A stretch of 64,000 bases of DNA from Hyparrhenia diplandra (Eukaryota > Streptophyta > Magnoliopsida > Poales > Poaceae). The stretch spans positions 62,001 to 126,000 of the forward strand of contig JADLZK010001190.1 of the NCBI GenBank assembly GCA_015847255.1. The letters are read 5' to 3'. The translations under genes and the position numbers were made by a program. This document shows, piece after piece, positions 35,271-46,800 of the stretch. Positions within the stretch are counted from its first letter, which is position 1, and each line of letters begins with the position of its first letter. The notes under the pieces were generated by a model that saw nothing but the letters and a program-made list of their open reading frames with translations, did no database searches and was not told where the DNA came from.

Positions 35271-36108
35271 ACTAGACTCCCATACCGTTTGTTTGGTTGT
35301 GAGATCACCGGGTTGGGGCTGGATCCAACCCCTTATTTTGAGGATGGAGCCAACCTATCCACTGTTTTTGGTTGTACATCGATTTTGGGGAGAGTCAAAC
35401 CCATCCCATGTTTGGTTGAAGAATTAGGGACTACGGGTTGACGCCGGGTTAATACCGTTCGTTCTCGGTATTTTTACCTCGGGACCCCGAACTATTCGTA
35501 AATCAGCCAAGCCCATAGCAAGAAACCTTTCTCCGGCATTTCTACATCAGCCCCCGAAAAGTTTTAATTGAATTTGCTCCTCTCTTCTTCTACATCTGGT
35601 CATTCGTCGTACATGGGCGGCGCCGCGCGCCGCCGCCGCAGCCTCATCGAGGAAGGAGCGAGGGCGCTTTTGTCGCGGCTCGGCCTCTGTGGGGATCCAG
35701 CTCGTCGCGGCTCGTCGGGATCCCACTCGTCCCGCCCGCCCCCGCTCGCGCACGGGGGCCGCTGCTCACGCTTAGGGCCGGCGGTCCCGGGAGACTCGCG
35801 CCGGGCGAGTGCGACGAGGGAGGCCGCGAGGAGTTGCCGCCCATAGGGCCGCCATTCGTCATCGCCGACGGAGGTCGTAGATGCTGCGACGAGGAGGCCG
35901 CGAGGAGGCTGCTCCTCCGTTTTGCCTCGATGGAACCCACGCGGGTCGGCTCCGCCCGCCGATTTTGGGCGGGACGGAGCGAACGCGCATCTTCACCGAA
36001 TATTCTTTTCTCGGGTTCGCCAGTCCCCCGCTTCCTCCATCCAAACACTCAAAAAAAGAGTTGGACCCGTCCTGGTTGGACTTCTTACAACCAAACACAC
36101 GGGTAGTG
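35270..36108. mobile_element. Candidate TIR element with GC-rich interior
   Basis: Left CACTAGACTCCCATACCGT and right, reversed, CACTACCCGTGTGTTTGGTTG share the CACTA start and a 'GTTTGGTTGT' block, and both ends repeat 'ggttgg'/'aaccc' motifs. No 3-bp duplication is evident (aag against tat), so limits are uncertain. The interior (35600-36000) is GC-rich with Ala/Arg/Gly-rich frames and no recognised domain. Confidence 0.4.
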
Positions 36109-36488
36109 TATCTTTCCTAATAACTAGTTTTTGATTCAAATTTCTTCTACTGATGGAGATGCTCCAGCAACTGCAAGGACACGACACATGTATGTGATAG
36201 CACCGCACTGTTGGATCCATTATTGGTCCACGTATGCCATGGGGTAACTACAACAAAAAATGAGAGGGGACCAGACCAGGTCTCCCCTGGACCTAGGTAT
36301 TAAATGGACAGCTGCCTAATAAAAAAAGGTAATTGACCCATGAAGTCGCGGAAATATGCATATCGATTATTAGGACGTCCTCGGTGGCAAACATGCAAAT
36401 AGCACTACAGAGGGTGGCAACATGCAAATAGCACTACAGTAAAGGGGGCCAACTTTGATTAGCTTTGAGCAGCTACTGAGCATTTCAC
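36109..36488. other. Intergenic region upstream of the NLR
   Basis: No gene. A 26-bp unit with 'ggcaaacatgcaaatagcactacag' is present twice in tandem at about 36386-36440. Confidence 0.6.
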
Positions 36489-36491
36489 TAC

Positions 36492-36498
36492 ATATATA
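36492..36498 (+). promoter_or_regulatory. Putative TATA box of the NLR gene
   Basis: 'catatatagagg' is the best TATA-like sequence upstream of the start codon, 262 bp away, leaving a 5' UTR of about 230 nt. A possible 5' UTR intron has a donor at 36585 ('ctg|gtaagc') and an acceptor ending near 36715 ('actag'). Confidence 0.45.
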
Positions 36499-36759
36499 GA
36501 GGCACCAGCAGCACCTTTGCACGCCCCATCTCCAGCTCCGTGAATTGTGATGTCTACAGCATAGTTCTCGGAGCCAACTTGCTGGTAAGCAAGTCCTCTT
36601 TTGTTGTATTATAAGTTGTGTGTTTTCTTTATAATAATATAATCTACCTACTACGGATCTACCAGTTGTTTCATCCATTATGTCCGTTTTCTATATATAT
36701 AGTGATTCTGACTAGCACCTCGATCCAGCTGGGGAAAACCAAGACGTCAGAGACGAGCG

Positions 36760-37833
36760 ATGGCGGACCTTATCGTCGGGCTTTCCAAGACGGCGGTGCA
36801 GCTGTTGGCGGACAAAGTGAAGTCGGCCATCAAGGAGGAAGCGGAGCAGTGGAAAATCGTGCAGCGCGATCTGGTTTTCATCACGGGAGAGTTTGAGATG
36901 ATGCAGGCCTTCCTCGACACCGCCACTGAGGAGCATGTCAGGAACAAGATCTTGAGGACATGGGTGAGGCAGGTCCGCGACCTGTCCTACGATGTGGAGG
37001 ACTGCATTGAGTTTGTCCTCCACCTCGACACAACAACAAAGAGGTCCTGGTGGCTCCGGCTGCTGCCATCCTGTTCCGGTGACAAGAAGGTAGCTGAGCT
37101 GCCGGTGGACGAAGCCGTCGCCGAGACGACGCTGCTCAGGGCTCGGGTGGTGGACGTGAGCCAGAGGAACATACGCTACAACCTTATTGTTGACTCCACC
37201 ACCAAACCAATGGTCTCTATGGATCCGGTGCAAAAGGCCGCTTCCGCCGGCACAAGTTCATTTCACATTCTTATCAATGCCGTCAAGAAGAGTGGCCCCT
37301 TGGATCTTGCTCGATTGATCTCTACGGAAGACAGAGACCTTCAAGTCGTCTCCTTTTGCGGGACAGAAGAAGGTGATCTGGTGCAAGTAGCCATCGTCAG
37401 GAAGGCATATAGTGATGCAAGAATCTGCAAAGAATTTGCATGTCGTGCCTGGGTGAAGCTAATGCATCCGTTCAATCCCGTCGAGTTTATTCGGAGCTTG
37501 ATGACTCAGTTCTTGGCGCACTCTTGCCATGAACAAGCAAATGTAGGTCCTGACGCGCTAGAGAGGATGTTGCAGGTCACTCAGGGCGACCTCATCAAGG
37601 AGTTCGCTCAGAAACAAAATAACCATAGGTACCTCCTCGTGCTGGAAGACCTAAGCACCTTGGCACAGTGGGATGCCATCAGGTCCTACCTACCGGACAG
37701 GAAGAAAGGGAGCCGGATTGTGGTGTTGACCCACCATCCGGTGGTTGCAAGCCAATGTACTGGAGAGCCGTGCCGAGTTTCCGAGCTTCAGCAGTTTTCA
37801 CCAGGCCACACTATCCGTGTCTATTACAAAGAG
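36760..37833 (+). CDS. NLR exon 1: coiled coil and degenerate NB domain
   Basis: 358 codons from ATG 36760, the first ATG of a frame beginning 'MADLIVGLSKTAVQLLADKV', a standard NLR start. 'AFLDTATEEHVRNKILRTWV' and 'RDLSYDVEDCIEFVLHLD' are the EDVID-type coiled-coil region. The NB part has 'RAWVKLMHPFNPVEFIRSL', a kinase-2-like 'RYLLVLEDLS' and an RNBS-B-like 'SRIVVLTHH'. Where the P-loop should be it has 'CGTEEGDLVQVAIV', lacking the GxGGxGKT/S pattern. If the intron were retained the frame would stop at 38061 to give a 433-residue CC-NB protein. Confidence 0.88.
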
Positions 37834-40800
37834 GTATGTTGTGCGCCCTACCATACGTTGAGGGGGTTAGATGGATATTGCCTAGCTAATAATATACTAT
37901 ATATGATATATCAGAACCAAACATTAGTTGAGGGGGTTAGATGGATATTGCCTAATAATATACTATGTTTATGGTGTGCACCACCTCTATATATGCATTT
38001 CCTGTATATATACTATATATTTATTCATAATTATGCAGAGTTTATTTATATCTATACCTAATAATAAAGTGGTGAAGTTTCCGGTCATTTTTCACCCATC
38101 CATTTCTTTTGGCCATCTTCCCCTAACTAACTCCGTGAATATGAAAATCTTTGTCAGTCTCTCTATAGCTTTATTTTATATATTGCATACATAGGTCGCT
38201 TTGAGATATCTTAAATAACTACGAATAATCCTAATCTAATTCCTTCTATGATATCCTGACTAGCTGAAAACACGTGAGCGCCGGACGCACTAGCTGCTCA
38301 TCGTCGGACGCTGCACCGTAGCGCCCGATGCTCCTTGTAGCGCCACGTGACAGTAGCCGTTTGAAAATGACCATTGCCATGCACATAGCAAACAAGCGTC
38401 GGACATGTCCGCCGCCCATACGTCTACGCAGCACCTCTTCGTCGGACGCAGTCCGCAAGCAGCAGCAAAAACACGCCACCGTTGAACGCCCAGGCCCTGA
38501 CTGTCAGACGCGCCACCAGCCGACCAGCTAAGCTCCACGGGACGCACCACCAGCGTCCGACGCATGTAAAACCTCGTTTTACAGCCCATCGTCGACGCCA
38601 ACTTCTTCACCTTTGCACATATATGCTAGCCAACAAGTAAACCACCTTGTGCTCTAGGGATAGCATGTTCTCACCAACAACTCGCATAAGACGGAATAGA
38701 AAATAGGTGTTTCATTTTCTCAAAAGTGCCGAACACCACCTTTGCGAACACCATCTCAAATCCAAACCCATCTCAACCCTACGAATATCACCACCTTTGA
38801 AAATGTGCCAACACCACCAAGTGTACATCACCATGTGCTTGTATGTTAGCATTTTTACAATCAATTTCAAAGGTTTGGTTAGCTCTCTAAGTTAAGAATG
38901 CATGCAAATGATTGTTAAACCTAGAGGCATATGAAGATCCATATTTCCGACGTTTTCCCCTCTTGATAGTCCGGCTATTGATCCTAAACCACTCACACCC
39001 TCTATGGTGTCTTGAGTGTAAAAACAAAATGGCCTTAACAATATACCTTTGCCTTGAGCCCATTTTGATCACCTCTTCTCACTTCCACGCCAAGCAAGCA
39101 CTTGATCATCTTTTTGATCACCTCAATCCATCCACCATGACCACCATGCTTCACACTTGGTCGACCAATATCCAATCTAAATCAACCACTTAGCATAGAG
39201 AGATTAGTCCTAGGATGTCATCAATTAGCCAAAACCAAACTAGAGATCTTCAACTTATTGGCCAATTGGAATATGGCCTGTCCCAATAGTTCCCATCCCA
39301 AGTTTCTTTGTAACAATGATCATAGAAACCTTTTTCTATATAGCTAGCTAAGCAGGTAGCATTCAGGGAACCAACCGCAGGCTAAGCCAAATGTAGGCAA
39401 AATGGGCATTGCTATGCGACCCTCGTCTTCCTCCCATGCACTCTGCTTTCCTCGGTCCCCGCCTCCCTCCTCTACCGCCATCGGCACCTCACCACCCACC
39501 TCGGGCCTGCCCTCGACTCGCCGCCCTCCTTCGTGTCCCCGCCCCCATCGCTACAAATTGCTCCACCACCCGTGAGACCATACCGTACATGCCAGAAGGG
39601 CATCTTTCTTTCCCCCCCTGCAAAGCGATGGCCATCATCACCCCCGCCCGACCCGGGTCCCGTCGCACGCACAGTCGAAATCCTAACACTACCATTTCGG
39701 TGTCCCCCGGTCTGGCGTTCATTCCCTAAATCTTCCTTCTATGACTGCCGGGGAAAATCCTAACCTGTCGGAACCCTACCGTTGGTGACCACCTCTCCTC
39801 CTTCATCTCTAGCACGACCAAGGGCACCGGTGGTGGAGGGCGGGACAGACAGCAAAGTAGGGGAGGAAGAAGAAGTGTGCGAATTTGAAGAGGAGGCAAG
39901 CGTGACCCGTCGCTATTAGATTTTGCACAAAAAAAAAATCTTCATAAGTATGCATATATAAAGATTCTCTTCTTTTTGTACATGTTGTTCGACTGTACTA
40001 GGATGACAGTCTTAAACTACGGTAATATTGGTCAAGACTTGATTCCCCTACATTGACACTTTTTGTTGAGGATTTTGGTTCTGTTTCTTATTCATTTTGT
40101 GTGATTACTTGTTCCATCTCGTGAGGGCCGCAAATCTGTCAAAATATTGATGATTGTAAAGTTGCCACTGAACCAAAACCATGATATATGTCAACTTAAC
40201 TAGTTTAGATTAGTCATCCACTTAGATAGAGCATAGTGGTTAAATATTAGCACAAAAAAATCGTAAATTATTTTTTTGCGTTGTCTCTTTTTATTTGCAC
40301 TAATAATTGGCGTTGGTGGTTAGTCCTATTTTTCCAGTAACTTTTTTTTGTGAAAGCTATTTTTCTAATAACTAATACTTCTTTATTTTTGAATTTATTT
40401 GTCCTTGTGTTCCATATCCGCAGGGTTTCCAACTTGACAGAGTCCAATCGCTTATAAAGGAAGAACCCCACCAAGGAACCCTTTTTGGTCGTCAGACCGA
40501 AATGGATGAACTTTTTGAGAAGATCAAGAAGACCAAGGAAAGCCGGCTTATTTCTGTGTGGGGATGCCTGGTGTTGGAAAATCTGCTCTCGTCAAAGCCT
40601 TATATGTTTGCAAACTCAAGACTAGTGATCAATTCAAGAGGCTTGCTTGGGTCAGTGTATCACATGCGTTCAATCCAACGGACTTCTGTCAGAACTTACT
40701 TCTAAGTTTGGATAGGGAATCAACTTCATCACAGGGACAATATGAAAAGGCACTTCATGCCGAAGATCTCATCCAAGAGTGTCGTGATCATCTACGTCGT

Positions 40801-43800
40801 GTGTGCCTTTTGGTAATTGATGGTTTGCAATCAAATGGAGAATGGGATTGGATAAAATCTAACTTGATAGATGGAGACTCTGGAAATTCTATCATTATCA
40901 TTACTTCAGAAGAAAGTGTTGCCAAACATTGTGCAATATCTATTGATGGAGTATACAACGTCAAAGGTCTAGATGCCACTGCTGCCTCTCAGCTATTCGA
41001 AAAGGTGTGTTTCTAATCACAAGCAGAGTTCGATATATAAGTTTTTTTTTTTTTTTTTTTGAGAAACTTTCGATATATAAGTTGTGTGCTCAATTCTCAT
41101 ATATTCTATTTCAGATTTATACACTAATCCATCAACATGTGCTGCTATAGGAGCTTGACATTTAAAAGATATATTTTAGAATAAAACATAAGTGTTGCAA
41201 AAGTTCATAATAATTTACGATCCCATAGTTAACAAAAAAAAAATGCATATCTATCTTTGCCCACTCACTTCTGTTGTTTTCCCTAATGCAATAGAAAACC
41301 TTTTATTGAGCAATGAATATTCCATATGCCGTGTAACCTTCATCCGTATTTACTCTTTTTTTTGCATCATCCCACTGGCACTCAATGCATTTAACATTTT
41401 CTTAATTATTAGAATCGTATATCGAGATGTGTCAGCACCCAATAACTAAGATTTTGTGTTCCCAGTTCTTATATTACTACCATGATTAACCAAATTCTTT
41501 TCGTGTTTTTATGTTAAATCCCTAGTGATGGTTGTATTTTTAGATTGGTTAAAAATGTCTTCCTTTCCTGTACGTATTTATAATTTTAGAAAATAATAAG
41601 TGTTTGAATACCATTGACAAATCAAGAATCCACAATAACCAAAATTTCTTATATTGTAGGAATGTCTGATTTGATTATTTGCTAACACACTATACACATA
41701 TATACTATATATTTTTAATATGTTTGTGATATACTTTGGTTATGAATTACTCTCTATTCATTATTTCATATTCAACTAATTTGCATCATATTTCTATGTG
41801 TGTCCATCGTGTGTTTAGTTGGAACCATATGTGGAACTCAGTTAGCCTTCTCGTAGCCTACCTATAGACTACTCCATTAATCCATATCTTGGCCTGTTTA
41901 TTCTGATCTTACCTAAAAGCATTTTCTTCAAAAAGCTTTCTCCTTCTCTTGTTAACTTGAAATTTGAATGCTTGTCCATCAACTAATAAAAATTATTTAT
42001 CATTGCGCACAATGGTTTTGTTCATTTTCAAACCCAACATGGATACCAAATATACTATATGGCATACATGCATTATTCTTCCTCTTTGTGGCACCTTATT
42101 TATTATGTGTGTACAATATGCATTTACTTCAAACTTTACCTCGGTCTTCTTTGTTTAGCCACAGCTTAGTAATCTAGCTTATCTCGCATTTATATGAGGG
42201 AAAATGTCTACATAACCCCTCAACTATTGAGGGTGGAATACTTCACCCCTAAACTATAAAAAACCGGTTATTCTACCCCTAAACTTTGAAAAACCGTCAA
42301 ACAACCCCTCGCTAATGTGGTTTTGTATGGTGGTTTTATTTTTTCTTTTTATTTATTTTCTTTGAATCTTTTAATAATCATAGTAAATTATAGAAAACTC
42401 ATAAAATGGAAAATCCAATTTCTTTTGGACTCTATATAAGTAGATCTTACGGTGAACATATAAAATGGTATGCTTTATTACAATTTTTTGTTATATCTTC
42501 ATATCTATGTTTTTCTTTAATTAATTCACAATCGCAATTCATATGGTCCAATTGTAATGAAATTTTCGGTAGGCGCTTAATGATTGTATGCTTGAACTAT
42601 ATTAAAACTTTACATACTCATTGGATCATGTATAACTTAGTTATATATGAGCATAGATTTAATAAGCATAAACCTAAATAAATCTATAAGTAAGTTATAC
42701 ATGATCCAATGAGTATGAAATTTTACAATTCAAGCATACAATAATTAGGTCACCAAAAAAAATCTACCACAATTGATCTTAGAAACTATATCTATGAATT
42801 AATTACAAAAATCATAGATCGAAAAACTACAACAAAAACTTTGTACTAAAGCATACCATATTATATGTTCATCAGGTAGATCTATTTCATGTAGAATCCA
42901 ACAAAATTGATTCCCATTTTATGATATTTCTATGATTTACTTTGTGTCGTGGTTGATATCGCGGTGACCACTGTCACAAGAATCAACTGGCTAGTGCTGC
43001 CCCCTCCGAATGGCCTAGCTCTAGAGACAATGACACAAGATTTATCTTTGGTTGGGGCAAAATCGGGCTTCCTAGTCCAAGTGTGATCACTATCCGAGCT
43101 CAAACGCTCATACCGGGTGCGTACAAGTTGATCGAGAGGGAGCGGGCCCCAAGTCTCTCGTGATTGAGGCAAGTGCCAATATCGAGTGGGGTGCGAGGAT
43201 GTCGGTTTTTGGGAAACTTGGATGCGTCTATCCTCGCTCCTTCAATCAGAGAGCCCCCGCCTCCTTTTATAGTGGCAAGGGGAGGGTCATATGAGCTCTC
43301 CGAGTTGAGGCGAGGGGTGGATAGAATAAGGAGCCATGGAGCGGCGGGTAGGTGAAAGAGCTCGAACGAGCTCGTTGATTGGCCGGGAGCTCTCTTCGAG
43401 CTCTCGGTAGCTTTTGGATCCATTGGTTGTTGTCGCACGCTGAATCAGTGTCCGGCGATGTCAAGTCGTCGCCCGTCTTCGATCCGTAGTCAGCCCATCT
43501 CTTCAGTTTGGGGAGGGGGCGGCTACGCTCTCGACGCCGAGACGCGCCGCATGCACTGCAATGGGGGACTGTAGTAGAGTTGTTGGATGCGACGGAAAGG
43601 GCAGGGGGAGCTCTCCGCACGAGCTTTGGTTGGGCGGGGTCGCCTTCGAGCTCTTTGGAGACTCGATGCCGAAATTGGTCGCCGCCGTGCGCGAATCGAG
43701 GTTTGGGCGGTGGTCCAGCGTCGCGCCGCCCTTCCTCGCGGTAGGAATCGATCCCGTCGACATGGGCGCGCCATACCGTGGATGAGGCTCACGCCGCCGA

Positions 43801-46800
43801 CCGTACTTGAGGCGACTGTGGCGGCGCTGTTGAGTCGAGCTCTTCGAGCTCGTGCCGTCGGCGCCACTTTCGTGCGGGCCGCACGCGGCGCCTCTGCGGC
43901 GTCAGGAGCTCTTCGGGTTTCGAAGCTTGCCCGGACTGGCAGGGGTGGAGCTCGCGCGCGAGCTTACCCTCCTCCTCGACACTTCGGCGACGGCCGTTGC
44001 CGAGCCCCGATTTTAGCTTGCTGGGTAAAAAATGGCCGTTAGGATCTTACCGTTAAGGTTTTACCGTTGGGGGAGGGGTCGCCCCATTAAGACGGCCGAT
44101 TTAGCTTCGCGGAGATTGCCGTGCGCGCGCTCGATCTCGCCAGAGGTCGGTTACGTGCTTGACGCGGTGCGTGGCGGGGCCCATGCAGGCTGCCGCCTCG
44201 CTGCCTCCATCGTGGCGAGCCCTATAAATGGCAGGAGATCGTAGGGCGGGCTCACCTTCCGTTATTTGCCTTCCTTCACACAAGTTCGAAGAGAAATCCG
44301 AGCACCGGTGACCGGCGCATAGATTCAATCCTCCACCTTCCCTCGCATCGCCGGCGGGCCTTCTCTGGGTGCAAGATGGGCTCCTGGGGCGCGTTCGTTG
44401 GCGACGGAGGACTTGATCGAGCAAGTGCAGCCTCGTCGGCGGGCTGCGTTCCCGCGAATCTGAGGCGGAGGAGTGGATCATCCCGGCGGCGACGCACGCT
44501 GAGCCCGATCCGTCGCCGGCCATTAAGCCGTCCCGTTCGTCGCTCCATGAGCGGTTGGGCATGCCCGCCGACGACTTCCTCCGGCGGCTAATCACGATTG
44601 GGCGCCGAGCTCCAAAGACTCCGACGCCGAATGGAGTGCTGCTCCTCTCGGCCTTTGCTATACTCTGCGAGGCTGGTTGGGAATTCCCCCAACCGGGAGC
44701 TCTTCAAGCATTACATCTTCGCCAAGACCCGCCCACCGCCAAGGGCGGCGGACCGGCCCCGATAAGCCTCGTGCGGCCGCGGCCCGGGGGGAAGGTTCGC
44801 GAGATCTTTTCCTGGACGGCGACTTCCGGCTGAACGCCGTTGAGGGAGGAGTGGTTCCCACTCGAAGAACGACGACTTCTCCCTCCCTGCCGCAGACACC
44901 GGATCGCTACCTTCGACGAGGGAGCGAGCTATGGCGCGAGAACCCTTCTCTTTGGGGCGAAGGCGGACGTGGCGGCCGTAATAAGATCAAGACCCTGGCG
45001 TGATCTTTGGGTTGACGGTGAACCACATCATCGAGACCTGGCTCCGCAGGGCGGTGGTGCCGCTTCAGCGTCGAGCCTCCGCATGTGGGAGATGACTGGG
45101 ACAAGGCCCGGTCGAGGGCACCAACGCCCGCGATCTCGATGACGACCGGTGGAGGTTCTACCGAGTTGGTGACCCAGACGGGGACGGGGGCCGGAGCCCC
45201 GAAGCTCTCCCGACCGCAAGGACGTTGGCACCGGTAAGTGCCCTTTCGTTTGAGCTCTCCCTACTGGCGTGAGGTTTGCGTTTTCTCGACGAGCCGTGCT
45301 CTTCGGGGTTGGGTGACGAGCCCTTCGCCCCGCCTCCTCTCCCCAACGAGGCCTGGGCCGCCCATCGTTGTCCGCGTGCTCGTGCGAGGGGGTGAAGCGG
45401 CTCGCCGTGGCGGAGGCGATGACCGGCCGGCCGAAATCCGAGCCGAGGCTATCGAGAGTTTCGCTGCCCACCTGGGCCCCACCGTGAGAGGTTTAAGGCC
45501 CCACCGAGCCTGCCGAAGCTCTGAGATCATGGCGGTGTTTCGCACGACGCAAGGCTCGTCCCATGCGCTTCGTCATACGGTGATCAAGCCCGCGGCCAAA
45601 GGTCGACTTCTGCCGATCGTGATGCACCGTCGAGGCGCGCCGGGGAGGAAGAGGAGGTCGACGGGTGGCCCCAGTGTGAGTTCTTTGTCTTCATTGCCGT
45701 GGCCGACCGTGGCACATGGTCGTGTCCGCCGAGCCCTCCTCCATGCTCGGGCGGTGGGAGATTACCCCGTGAAGCGGCCGAGGACCGAAGGGCCCGGGCC
45801 TTGAGCGACGCGAGCTTGGGGCCTGAGGCCGAAGCTCTTTGTTGTCGTCGTGGTGAGCTCGATGCCTGATCCCGGCTTCGGTATTGTCATGCTCGAGAGA
45901 TGACGAGCACGATGGCGTCGCCGATGATGAGCTCCATGGGAACGAGCTCTTCAAATGGATTTGGCGACTGGGCGGCCGCGATAACAAGGTCGCAGAATCG
46001 GCGTGCCCCCTTTCGTGGGGAACCGTCGACCGATTCTCCGCCGACGTCCTGGGAGCTCGCGCGCCCGGGCTCCTCGTCGGCGATACCGCCGCGAGCTCTT
46101 CGCGAAGGGGTCATCGCAGTGCGGGGCCGAGGGCTCCGCGGGGCCGTGGCGGCCTCTTCGAGGACGCCATCGTTGAGCTTCCCGCGACGGCGATGGCGAT
46201 GGTGAGGGCGAAGAGGCGGCCACGGGGGCCCGCCCCGAGGAGGAGGAGGAGGCTTCCGTGGAGGACATCTTGGCGGGCGGCGTCGGGCTCAACGTCCACC
46301 GGCGTGTGTCGGGTGCCGTTCCGCCCGCGGCGATGATGGATGTCGACGGGGCATAGGTGTGCGGCGGTGTCGCGCGCGGCAAGTGTCCCTCCCCGGCGGA
46401 CGTCGGACTCCCCGCGACCTGCGTCCCGATGAGCGCCTCAACCCCGCTCCCGTCGGAGGGGGCCGACGTGCGCGCTCCGCCTCGCTTGGGTTTGGTCTAG
46501 AGGTGGTACTCAACCGCTTCCTTTTGTGCCTTGTTAGGGTGCTCACGCACTTTAACCCTTCAGGGGAGTGCAGGACTCCTTCGTGGCTACAACAGCTGAC
46601 GTGGCTCTCATTGAGGGCCGTGGACTGGTGAGCACAAGTCGACGACGGCGTGCGCGGATATGCGTGGGAGATCGACGTAACCACGCCTCAAGACCGATAT
46701 CTCGAACGCGGTGGAGGAGGTCATAGAGTATGCTCGTGGAGTAGAAGACCAGGCCTCTCGCGGGGCGCGGGGAGGGTGGAAGCCGTCTTTGCGGCGGCCC

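Larger units (their letters stand above)
37834..40423 (+). other. NLR intron 1 (2590 bp)
   Basis: Starts gtatgt and ends tccgcag. It contains a tandem duplication (37857-37972), a GC-richer block with repeated 'gtcggacg' motifs (38280-38600), a 'caccaccttt' repeat-like block (38700-38830) and a CT-rich block (39400-39900). No gene is visible inside. A Helitron-like 5' end at 38049 is possible but unpaired. Confidence 0.7.

Noticed and set aside
37834..38061. Extension of NLR exon 1 to a 433-residue protein.
   Set aside because: A consensus donor at 37834 with phase-matched acceptor at 40424 makes this intron read-through; the extra residues come from AT-rich tandem repeats.
38280..38600. Repeated 'gtcggacg' motifs considered as a regulatory array.
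   Set aside because: Irregular spacing and no conservation information; composition of a GC-richer transposon block inside an intron is enough to explain it.
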